From NCBI GenBank assembly GCA_005888525.1, contig VBAB01000303.1, positions 1 to 6,147 of the forward strand: a stretch of DNA of 6,147 nt, in the 5' to 3' direction. The notes under the pieces were generated by a model. It searched no databases. It saw nothing but the letters and a program-made list of their open reading frames with translations, and was not told the origin of the DNA. Within the stretch, counting starts at the first letter, position 1; every line of letters starts with the position of its first letter. Below, one piece after another: positions 1 through 6,147 of the stretch. A program made the position numbers and the translations under genes. This DNA comes from Alphaproteobacteria bacterium. GTDB lineage: Bacteria > Pseudomonadota > Alphaproteobacteria > Rhizobiales > Hyphomicrobiaceae.

Positions 1-2852
1 AGGATCGCATTCTTGGCCGCCAGCCCGATCAGCACCACGAAACCGATCTGGGTCAGGATATTGATCTCGCGCCCATGCAGCCACACCCCGAACGCGGCCG
101 AGAACAGGCACATGGGCACGATCAGCATGATGGCGAGCGGCAGCGACCAGCTCTCGTACTGCGCGGAGAGTGCCAGGAACACGAAGATCACGCTGAGCAC
201 GAAGATGTAGTAGCCCGTGCGGCCGACCTTGGCCTCCTGGTAGGACAGATCGGTCCACTCGAAGGTGACGCCCTGGGGCAGCTTCTCGCGCGACAGCCCG
301 CGCATGATCTCCAGGGCCTGGCCCGAGCTGATGCCCGGCCGCGCCGTGCCGTTGACCTCGGCGGCAGGAAACAGGTTGTAGCGCGGCACCCGCTCGGGCC
401 CGGCGATCTCCTTGAACGTCACCAGGCTGCCGAGCGGCACCATCTGCCCGTCGGTCGAACGCACGCGGATCTTCGATACGCTCTCCGCGTCCAGGCGGTA
501 GTCGCCGTCGGCTTGCGCCGTGACGCGATAGGTGCGGCCGAACATGTTGAAGTCGTTGACGTAGGCCGAGCCCATGAACACGCGCATGGCCTCGAAGATG
601 TTGGTGACCGGCACTTTCAGCATCTGCGCCTTGTCGCGATCGACGTCGACGAAGATCTGCGGGGTGGCGGCCTGGAACGTCGTGAACACGTTGGCAATGC
701 CCGGCGTGCGATTGGCCTCGGCGACGAACTCCTGGGTCACGCGGGCGAACTCGGTCGGATCCATGCCCAGCGTATCCTGCAGCCGCATCGAGAAGCCCGC
801 CGCCGCGCCCATGCCGCGCACCGGCGGCGGGATGAAGACGAAGGCTTGCGCCTCCTCGATCTGCGCCAGCCTATTGCGCACGTCCTGGGCGATCTTGTCG
901 ATGGTTTGGCCCAGCCGGTGGCGCTCCTCGAAATCGTCGAGCACGAGGAACAGCAGACCTGCGTTGGTGGCGAACGTGAAGGTGGCGCCGTTGCGGCCCG
1001 TGAAGCCGTTGGAATACTTGACGCCGGGTGTGCCGAGCACCATGTCCGTCGCCCGCTGCAGTATCGCATCGGTGCGCGCCAGCGATGCTCCCGGCGGAAG
1101 CTGGAGCGAAATGATCAGGATCGCCCGGTCGAGGCTCGGGATGAAGCCGGTCGGCAGGCGCTGCACGAACCAGCCGGCAAAGGCCATCAGCAGGACGTAG
1201 CACACCAGCACCACGACCCACGCGCGCGCCAGCGTGCGCACTAGGCGGCCGTAGCCGTGCGCCAAGGCGTCGAATGCGGCATCGAACAGACGGAAGAAGG
1301 CGTGCACCGGACGCATCAGCGGCGAAGATTCGGCATGATCAGGCGCATGGGCCCGGAACAGGAGGGCACACAGGGCCGGACTGAGCGTCAGCGAGATGAA
1401 CAGCGAGATGGCGGTAGCCGTCGCGATCGTGATCGCGAATTGACGGTAGAACAGGCCGGTGATGCCGCCGATGAACGCGGTCGGCACGAACACGGCCAGC
1501 AGCACCAGAGCGATGGCGATCAGCGCCGTCCCGACCTCGTCCATGGAGACGTGCGAGGCCTCGCGCGGGCTCAGGCCCTCCTTCAGCTTGCGCTCGACGT
1601 TCTCCACCACGACGATGGCGTCGTCGACGACGATGCCGACCGCCAGCACCAACCCGAACAGGGTGAGCATGTTGAGCGAGAACCCGAAGCCCTGCATGAC
1701 CGCGAAGGTACCGATCAGCGACACCGGGATGGCTACCACCGGGATGAGTGTCGCGCGCCAGGTCTTGAGGAACAGCAGCACCACCAGCACCACCAGCAAC
1801 GTCGCCTCGAGGATGGTGCCGTAGAGTTTCTTGATCGAAACCTCGACGAACTCGGTCGGGTTGTAGGTGATGCGATACTCGAGCCCCTTGGGGAAGGTCT
1901 TGGCCATATCGGCCATGGCATCCTTGATGCCCTGGGTGGCCTGTACGGCATTGGAGCCCGGCTGCTGGTCGACGATGACGATGACGGCCGAGAACCTGTC
2001 GGCGTAGCCTTGCGCTGCATAGCTGAGCGCGCCGAGCTCGACGCGGCCGATGTCCTTGATGCGCACGACGCGCCCGTCGGCGCCCATCTTGACGATGATG
2101 CCCTCGAACTCGTCGGCTTCCCTGAGGCGCCCCTTCATCTGCAAGGAGACCTGGAACGCGTTCTTGTAGTCGACCGGCGGCTCCCCCAGCGCGCCGCCCG
2201 CAACCTGCACGTTTTGCGCGCGCAAGGCATCGAGCACCTGCTCGGCAGTCAACCCGCGCAGCGCAATGCGCTCCGGGTCCAGCCAGATTCGCATCGAATA
2301 TTCGCGCACACCGTAGAGCGACACGTCGGCGACGCCGTAAAGCCGCATCAGCTTGTCGCGCACGTTGAGCAAGCCGTAGTTGGAAATGTAGGTCTGGTCG
2401 TAGGTCTTGTCCGGCGAGAGCAGGTGGACGGCGAGCAGCAGGTCGGGCGAGCGCTTGCGCACCACCAAGCCGTTGCGGCGGACCTCGTCGGGAAGGCGGC
2501 GCTCGGCAGCGCTCACTCGGTTCTGCACCAGCACCTGCGCCTTGTCGATGTCGGTGCCCACGTCGAACGTGACGGTTAGCGACAGATTGCCGTCGCTGGT
2601 CGACTGCGAGGCCATGTAGATCATGCCCTCGACGCCATTCACTTCCTGCTCGATCGGCGCGGCGACGGTGTCGGCGACGGTTTGCGCGCTGGCGCCCGGG
2701 AAGCTGGTGGAGACGGTGATCGTGGGCGGGATGATCTCGGGGAGCTGGGTGATGCCGAGCCCCAAGTAGCCGATGGCGCCTATGATGGTGACGACCAGCG
2801 AGACCACGGCGGCGAAGATCGGGCGCTCGATGAAAAAGCGGCTGATCCTCAT
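1..2852 (-). CDS. RND efflux pump inner-membrane permease, HAE1 family (AcrB/MexF-like), 3' end outside window
   Basis: This is the proton-driven inner-membrane subunit of a tripartite multidrug efflux pump. I read the minus-strand frame through without a stop: 950 full codons are visible and the family is usually 1,040-1,060 residues, so roughly the last 100 residues lie beyond the left edge. The start is secure: MRISRFFIERPIFAAVVS matches the family N-terminus (short cytoplasmic lead, then TM1). The TM4 signature GIVVDDAIVVVENVER carries the proton-relay aspartates at residues 410 and 411, and the TM10 lysine is residue 947 in GLAAKNAI, at the very edge. These residues mark the drug-type (HAE1) class rather than the metal-exporting HME class. 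The two large periplasmic loops lie at about 31-340 and 570-875. The overall wording, and the MexE-like adaptor upstream, favour the MexF/BpeF branch over AcrB proper (inference). It follows the adaptor gene by 43 nt, so the two are probably cotranscribed. A weak GGGAA lies about 12 nt before the ATG. Substrates cannot be read from the sequence. Confidence 0.97.
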   Translation of the reverse strand, partial: MRISRFFIERPIFAAVVSLVVTIIGAIGYLGLGITQLPEIIPPTITVSTSFPGASAQTVADTVAAPIEQEVNGVEGMIYMASQSTSDGNLSLTVTFDVGTDIDKAQVLVQNRVSAAERRLPDEVRRNGLVVRKRSPDLLLAVHLLSPDKTYDQTYISNYGLLNVRDKLMRLYGVADVSLYGVREYSMRIWLDPERIALRGLTAEQVLDALRAQNVQVAGGALGEPPVDYKNAFQVSLQMKGRLREADEFEGIIVKMGADGRVVRIKDIGRVELGALSYAAQGYADRFSAVIVIVDQQPGSNAVQATQGIKDAMADMAKTFPKGLEYRITYNPTEFVEVSIKKLYGTILEATLLVVLVVLLFLKTWRATLIPVVAIPVSLIGTFAVMQGFGFSLNMLTLFGLVLAVGIVVDDAIVVVENVERKLKEGLSPREASHVSMDEVGTALIAIALVLLAVFVPTAFIGGITGLFYRQFAITIATATAISLFISLTLSPALCALLFRAHAPDHAESSPLMRPVHAFFRLFDAAFDALAHGYGRLVRTLARAWVVVLVCYVLLMAFAGWFVQRLPTGFIPSLDRAILIISLQLPPGASLARTDAILQRATDMVLGTPGVKYSNGFTGRNGATFTFATNAGLLFLVLDDFEERHRLGQTIDKIAQDVRNRLAQIEEAQAFVFIPPPVRGMGAAAGFSMRLQDTLGMDPTEFARVTQEFVAEANRTPGIANVFTTFQAATPQIFVDVDRDKAQMLKVPVTNIFEAMRVFMGSAYVNDFNMFGRTYRVTAQADGDYRLDAESVSKIRVRSTDGQMVPLGSLVTFKEIAGPERVPRYNLFPAAEVNGTARPGISSGQALEIMRGLSREKLPQGVTFEWTDLSYQEAKVGRTGYYIFVLSVIFVFLALSAQYESWSLPLAIMLIVPMCLFSAAFGVWLHGREINILTQIGFVVLIGLAAKNAI

Positions 2853-2881
2853 GGGTTTCGCGTTCCCGACTGGGGGCGCAT
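2849..2881 (-). other. Ten-codon mini-ORF overlapping the permease start by ATGA
   Basis: Within the adaptor-permease spacer, an ATG at 2881 opens a 10-codon frame (MRPQSGTRNP) whose TGA overlaps the permease ATG as ATGA. Such overlaps can couple translation. The mini-ORF has no convincing ribosome binding site, and short frames of this kind arise by chance, so this is a note about the spacer and not a claimed gene. Confidence 0.15.
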
Positions 2882-2895
2882 GACGCCGGCCCGGG

Positions 2896-4113
2896 TCATT
2901 CCTGCGCCTTCACGGCCGGCTTTGCGGCCGGCACCGCGGAAAGGGTCGGCGCCTCGCGCTTGGGCGTGACCTTGCCGCCGGGGCGTGCGCGCTGCAGCCC
3001 CCGGATGATCACCCACTCCTCGGCCGTCACGCCTTCGCGCACCACGCGCATGCCCTCGTAGAGGGGGCCGAGCTTGAGGTTGCGGCGTGCCACGGTGCCG
3101 TCCTCGCCGACGACATAGACGAACTTGTTGGTCTGGTCGGTACCGATGGCCTCGTCGGGGAGCAGGACTGCCGCGTAGGGGGCCGTGCCGGTGACGCGCA
3201 CGCGTGCAAACAGGCCGGGCGAAAAGAATTCCGCCGGGTTGGCGATCACGGCCCTGGCGCGCAGCGTGGCGGTGCCCTGGTCGAGCCGATTGTCGAGAAA
3301 GTCGAGGCGCGCCTTGTGCGGGAAGCCGCGCTCGTCGGGCAAACCGATCTCGACGGGAGCGCCGAGGTCGGCGGCGCCGGAGCCGACGCCGCGCTCGGCC
3401 AGCCGCTTGTACTTGATGTGGTTGTTCTCGCTGACGTCGAAGTAGATGTAGATCGGGTCCTTGCTGACAATGGTGGTGAGAAGGGTCGCATTGGCCGTGC
3501 CACCGGCGCTCACCCAGTTGCCCGCCGTCACCAGGGTGCGGCTGATGCGGCCGGTGATGGGCGAATCCATGCTGGTGAAGGAAAGATCGAGCTCGGCCGA
3601 CTTGACCTTGGCCTCCGCCACCTTCACGGCCGCCTGGGCGTCGCGCACGATCGACATGCGGTCGTCGAAGGCCTTGTCGGAGATGATCTTGCGCTCTACC
3701 AACGGCTTGCCGCGCACGATGTCGAGGTTGGCGTTCTCAACCTTGGTGGTGGCGGCGAACAGCTCGGCTCGCGCCTGCTCCAGCGCGCGCTCGAAGGGAC
3801 GCGGATCGATCACGAACAGCAGATCGCCCTGCTTGACCAGCTGCCCATCCTTGAACCGCACCTCCGTGAGGTGGCCGGAGACACGCGCGCGCAACTCCAC
3901 CGTTTCGACGGCGTCGAAGCGGCCGGTGTATTCGTCCCATTCCACGATGTCGCGCTGAACGGGCTGGCTCACCGCCACGGTCGGCGGTGCGTTCTTCTGC
4001 TGGGCCTGCGTCTGGGTCGAGTTCCCCTGGTCACACCCCGCGCCCAGCGCCAGGAGCGCGACGGCGGCAACCAGCGTGCCGACGCGGCAGTTGTCACTCC
4101 TGCTTCTGAGCAT
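2896..4113 (-). CDS. RND efflux periplasmic adaptor (membrane fusion protein), MexE/AcrA-like
   Basis: This adaptor links the downstream permease to an outer-membrane channel. Numbering is from the ATG at 4113 (405 aa, normal for the family). A GTG two codons earlier (4119) is also possible; I prefer the ATG because a GAG lies 8 nt before it, whereas spacing to the GTG is too short. Residues 1-27 form a signal peptide ending LALGAGC, a near-lipobox, so Cys27 is probably lipidated, although glycine at -3 is not ideal. WDEYTGRFDAVETVELRARV (about 59-78) is typical of MexE-type adaptors. The first lipoyl half follows (RVSGHLTEVRFKDGQLVKQG, about 77-96, then IDPRPFE). A helical hairpin covers about 107-170, the second lipoyl half (SPITGRISRTLVTAGNWVS) about 184-202, the beta-barrel about 212-310, and the membrane-proximal domain about 310-380. 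The tail is rich in Ala, Pro and Lys. It is the first gene of the pump operon; an inverted repeat about 80-100 nt upstream may be its control site. Confidence 0.95.
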   Translation of the reverse strand: MLRSRSDNCRVGTLVAAVALLALGAGCDQGNSTQTQAQQKNAPPTVAVSQPVQRDIVEWDEYTGRFDAVETVELRARVSGHLTEVRFKDGQLVKQGDLLFVIDPRPFERALEQARAELFAATTKVENANLDIVRGKPLVERKIISDKAFDDRMSIVRDAQAAVKVAEAKVKSAELDLSFTSMDSPITGRISRTLVTAGNWVSAGGTANATLLTTIVSKDPIYIYFDVSENNHIKYKRLAERGVGSGAADLGAPVEIGLPDERGFPHKARLDFLDNRLDQGTATLRARAVIANPAEFFSPGLFARVRVTGTAPYAAVLLPDEAIGTDQTNKFVYVVGEDGTVARRNLKLGPLYEGMRVVREGVTAEEWVIIRGLQRARPGGKVTPKREAPTLSAVPAAKPAVKAQE

Positions 4114-4192
4114 ACTCACTACTCGTCAAGGGAAGGCGACCTCGAGACCAATACACAACAAATCCGCGCGACGAAAGCTGCCGGCTGCTTCA

Positions 4193-4214
4193 GCCTCGAC
4201 GTTGCATTCGAGGC
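4193..4214. repeat. Inverted repeat upstream of the efflux operon (possible operator)
   Basis: Perfect 7-bp arms, GCCTCGA and TCGAGGC, flank an 8-nt centre (plus strand CGTTGCAT). The repeat sits in the non-coding gap between the broken transpeptidase gene and the adaptor start, about 80 nt from the adaptor ATG. There is no T-run after it on the minus strand, so it is a poor intrinsic terminator for the upstream gene. RND pump operons are often controlled by TetR- or LysR-type regulators that bind such dyads near the promoter, so an operator role is plausible but only inferred. I could not find a strong -35/-10 pair between it and the adaptor start. Confidence 0.4.
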
Positions 4215-4243
4215 CATGTGATGCCATCCGAAGCGATCCTGCT

Positions 4244-4875
4244 CTAGTCCGCCCAGGAGGACGGCCGCCGGTTGGAGGCGCGGCTCACGCGGTAGCCACC
4301 TGGCTGATCGGACCTGGCGGAGGCCAGCTCACCCCTCGATCCCCGACGCGCAACGGCCGGCTCCCTGTTCCTCGACCCGCCGTGAACCACGACTTTGGTG
4401 GAGGCGTAACCATGTTTGTGCACCAGCTTGAAGAGCTGGGCGGCGTTGCCCGGTGCCAGGCGGACGCAGCCGTGGGAAGCCGGCTGGCCCAGCAGGCCGA
4501 CGGCGCCGGTGCCGTGGAAAGCCGTGCCGCGATGGAAGAACACCGCATGCAGTGCATTCTTGACGCCCATTGCGGATGGAACGTTCCGGTAGGCGTAGCG
4601 AAGCCGCGGCGGCCGGAGGAGATCGGCCACGTGTACTTGGCCTTGCCGTTCTCGATGACCGTGAGCCGCTGGGCGCCGAGGTCCGTGTTCAGCACGAGCG
4701 TGATCGGTGGCGGAGGCGGGGGCGGCGGCGCAACCTCCGGCGCTGCCACGGGAGCGACGGCCGCCGGCGGTGGCGCAAGGACCGTGGCGAGCGCCTCGCC
4801 AGCGTCCTCGGCTGCGAGCGGGCCGCCGACCAGCATGACGATCGCAAGGGTGGCGACGCCGGCAAAGCTTCTCAT
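4244..4875 (-). pseudogene. Secreted L,D-transpeptidase (YkuD domain), frameshifted within the catalytic domain
   Basis: YkuD-domain L,D-transpeptidases make 3-3 peptidoglycan cross-links or attach proteins to the wall in the periplasm, using a catalytic cysteine. Reading from the ATG at 4875: a signal peptide (residues 1 to about 22, ending GGPLAA), an Ala/Pro linker with eight consecutive prolines (50-57), then the YkuD start, ITLVLNTDLGAQRLTVIENG and ISSGRRGFATPTGTFHPQW, up to about residue 108 (RMH). This frame then turns to non-homologous sequence and stops at 4285. The rest of the domain is in another minus-strand frame from about 4549: HAVFFHRGTAFHGT, then PASHGCVRLAPGN with the catalytic Cys codon at 4466-4468, ending at a stop at 4244. 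Only 2 nt separate the two homologous parts, whereas relatives have roughly ten residues there (a SRKY...MP-like segment, from memory of the family), so about 30 nt appear deleted rather than one base miscalled. No single translation yields the full active site. A sequencing or assembly error is the main alternative. Confidence 0.85.
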
Positions 4876-4883
4876 CCCGTTGA

Positions 4884-4888
4884 TCCTT
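4884..4888 (-). promoter_or_regulatory. Ribosome binding site of the L,D-transpeptidase gene
   Basis: AAGGA on the minus strand, 8 nt before the ATG at 4875. It is the clearest Shine-Dalgarno in the window and fixes the start, which is followed directly by a signal peptide. Confidence 0.7.
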
Positions 4889-4913
4889 ATCCGAAAAGCG
4901 CGGAGCGGATGGG

Positions 4914-4942
4914 ATTATCTATATGCCAAGCATCGCTGTCGA
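4914..4942 (-). promoter_or_regulatory. Sigma-70-type promoter of the L,D-transpeptidase gene
   Basis: On the minus strand the -35 element TCGACA (4942-4937, five of six matches to TTGACA) is separated by exactly 17 nt from the -10 element GATAAT (4919-4914, five of six to TATAAT). Transcription would begin near 4907, giving a leader of about 30 nt that includes the AAGGA site. The region is clearly more AT-rich than its surroundings. This is prediction from consensus only. Confidence 0.6.
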
Positions 4943-4949
4943 ACACTTA

Positions 4950-4965
4950 ATCATTCCACAATGAT
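4950..4965. repeat. Inverted repeat just upstream of the -35 element
   Basis: Perfect 6-bp arms ATCATT and AATGAT with a 4-nt centre (plus strand CCAC). It ends 8 nt upstream of the predicted -35 box of the transpeptidase promoter and 42 nt past the stop of the TPR gene. The position suits an activator or repressor site. As a terminator for the TPR gene it is weak: the stem is AT-rich and no T-run follows. Confidence 0.35.
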
Positions 4966-5006
4966 GGGTAAACACGCGGCTTGCCGATCCGGCGCACGAA
5001 ATCGCG

Positions 5007-6147
5007 TTAGAATCCGAACAGCAGCTGGAACAGGGTTTTCGGCTTGCGGCCGCCCGGCTCGGCGGTGCGCTTGGGCTGTACTTGGGGGGGAAGTTCCTTC
5101 GGCTTGCCTTGGCGCAGTTGGAATTCGTCGGTGACGCCGTCGGCCGAGGCAACCACGAGCTTGCCGTCGTCCCAGGTCCACTGGGCCAGCTTCTCTCCTT
5201 GCCGCTGCACCTCCATGGACACCACCGTGCTCGACTGCAGGTCGACGACGGCCGCGTGCTCCACATCTTCCGGGCCCTTCGGACCGTCGACCACGCCGGC
5301 ATGGAAGCGCAGCACGGCGATGCCTGCGAAAGGCGGCTTCTTGACGTCCCATTCCAGGAGGCGCGGCTGCCCCTTGCCCACCATCTCCAGATTGATCTTG
5401 AGGCGGGGGAACTCCTCATTGGTGGCAATGAACTGGCGGCCTTTCTGAAAGACACGCCACCGCTCCAAGCCGGCGTCGGCAACTTCCGCCTCGCTCGGAC
5501 GTATGGTCACCCCGAGGCGTGCAAGGGCTTGGACCGCACCCTTCAATCGCGGCTCGAGAGCGACGGCCTTGCGCAAGTCCGCAACCGCCAGCTCGGCACG
5601 GCCGAGCTGCTCGTTGATCTCTCCGCGCGCCCAATAGGCCTCCGCGCTCTTGTCGTCGAGCTTCAACGCCCGCTCGACGTCCTTCAAGCCCAGCTCCGCC
5701 TGCTGCTGCTGGCGATAGGTCCAGCCGCGGTAGGCATAGGCCTTGGGCGAACGCGGCTCGAGCTCGATAGCGCGGGCGAAATCGTTGAGCGCTTCCTCGT
5801 AGGCCTCGGCTTTGGCGTAACCTAGCCCGCGCGCCGCGTAGAACGCCGCAGAATTGGGGCTCAGCTCGATGGCCTTGGCCACGTCCTTGATGCCGGAGGC
5901 GGGGTTGTCGGCTTCCAGGTAGGCCGCTCCCCGCAACGCGTAAATCTCGGCATTGCGCGGCTCGAAAGCAATGGCGCGGCTGTAATCCTCGATCGCTTCC
6001 TCGTAGCGCTCGATCGCCATCTTGGCCTCGGCGCGGCTGCGGTAGGCGGCGCTGAAGCGCGCATCCAGACCGACGGCGCGCGTGAAGTCCCTGATGGCGC
6101 CGTGCGGCCGATAGGCGGCGAGATGCGCGCGGCCCCGCCCGCTCAAG
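5007..6147 (-). CDS. TPR-repeat protein with an unrecognised C-terminal domain, 5' end outside window
   Basis: 379 codons are visible up to the TAA at 5007-5009. The frame is open to the right edge and begins inside a TPR, so the gene starts outside the window; the TTG at 6146 is not a credible start. Counting from the edge, six 34-residue TPRs run in register: the end of one at 1-31, then 32-65, 66-99, 100-133, 134-167 and 168-201, with typical A..Y..RG, EEAI.D..RAI and L.P positions. TPRs form helical scaffolds for protein binding. Residues 202-226 are a linker. Residues 228-345 form a beta-rich domain without a family I can name, with markers WRVFQKGRQFIATNEEFPRL, LEWDVKKPPF, VLRFHAG and QWTWDDGKLVVASADG. 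A Pro/Lys/Arg-rich tail ends in LFQLLFGF. Function and location are unknown, because any signal peptide or N-terminal enzyme domain would be off the edge. It sits 131 nt upstream of the transpeptidase gene, which has its own promoter, so an operon is unlikely. Confidence 0.9.
   Translation of the reverse strand, partial: LSGRGRAHLAAYRPHGAIRDFTRAVGLDARFSAAYRSRAEAKMAIERYEEAIEDYSRAIAFEPRNAEIYALRGAAYLEADNPASGIKDVAKAIELSPNSAAFYAARGLGYAKAEAYEEALNDFARAIELEPRSPKAYAYRGWTYRQQQQAELGLKDVERALKLDDKSAEAYWARGEINEQLGRAELAVADLRKAVALEPRLKGAVQALARLGVTIRPSEAEVADAGLERWRVFQKGRQFIATNEEFPRLKINLEMVGKGQPRLLEWDVKKPPFAGIAVLRFHAGVVDGPKGPEDVEHAAVVDLQSSTVVSMEVQRQGEKLAQWTWDDGKLVVASADGVTDEFQLRQGKPKELPPQVQPKRTAEPGGRKPKTLFQLLFGF

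Noticed and set aside
75..2579. Two long plus-strand open frames (75-1244 and 1257-2579) opposite the permease
   Set aside because: They are in exact codon register with the permease on the other strand and stay open because TTA, CTA and TCA codons are rare in this GC-rich gene; the two breaks are at CTA leucine codons. Their translations are low-complexity (Arg, His, Asp, Glu-rich) with no recognisable family.
3316..4221. 301-codon plus-strand open frame opposite the adaptor
   Set aside because: Antisense shadow of a well-supported adaptor gene; the translated product resembles no family and has no ribosome binding site that I can see.
4244..4630. The ATG at 4630 as the start of an independent 128-residue protein
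   Set aside because: The first 25 or so residues do not match the YkuD domain, and the homologous part is simply the displaced second half of the upstream-started gene; no Shine-Dalgarno argues for a separate start.
4982..4996. Near-palindrome TGCCGATCCGGCGCA after the TPR stop as a terminator
   Set aside because: The pairing is imperfect, the stem is short, and no T-run follows on the minus strand.
4076..5134. 352-codon plus-strand open frame crossing the transpeptidase and both intergenic gaps
   Set aside because: It runs through predicted control elements on the other strand, its polyglycine run is the complement of the proline codons, and the product has no recognisable domain.
5082..5825. 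247-codon plus-strand open frame opposite the TPR gene
   Set aside because: The opposite strand encodes six in-register TPRs, which is decisive; this frame is a shadow.
6144..6146. TTG as the start codon of the TPR protein
   Set aside because: The sequence right after it is already the middle of a TPR helix and the frame is open to the window edge, so the true start is outside.

Overview
The window is high-GC bacterial DNA with every recognisable gene on the minus strand. Gene content and protein style suggest an alphaproteobacterium, probably of the Rhizobiales (Hyphomicrobiales) type: a MexEF/BpeEF-like RND pump, an alanine/proline-rich YkuD L,D-transpeptidase and a periplasmic-style TPR protein. 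This taxonomic reading is inference; there is no rRNA or other marker gene in the window.

Layout, in transcription order from the right edge. Positions 6147-5007 hold the 3' portion of a TPR-repeat protein with an unrecognised C-terminal domain; its start lies outside the window. A 131-bp gap (4876-5006) holds a small inverted repeat, a good sigma-70-type promoter and a ribosome binding site. These drive 4875-4244, a secreted L,D-transpeptidase gene whose reading frame is broken inside the catalytic domain by what looks like a small deletion (about 30 nt). A further gap of about 130 bp (4114-4243) holds a 7-bp-arm inverted repeat. It precedes a two-gene RND efflux operon: the periplasmic adaptor (4113-2896) and the inner-membrane HAE1-type permease (2852-1), which runs off the left edge after about 950 residues.

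The adaptor and permease should form, with an outer-membrane channel not encoded here, a tripartite proton-driven pump exporting hydrophobic or amphiphilic compounds. No regulator or outer-membrane factor is visible. The TPR protein and the transpeptidase are separate units; nothing in the sequence ties them to the pump beyond shared strand.

I see no CRISPR array, tRNA, rRNA, insertion sequence or phage gene. I found no convincing new multi-gene system. The points most worth a second look are the broken transpeptidase with its intact promoter, the inverted repeat upstream of the pump, and the conserved-looking but unnamed C-terminal domain of the TPR protein.
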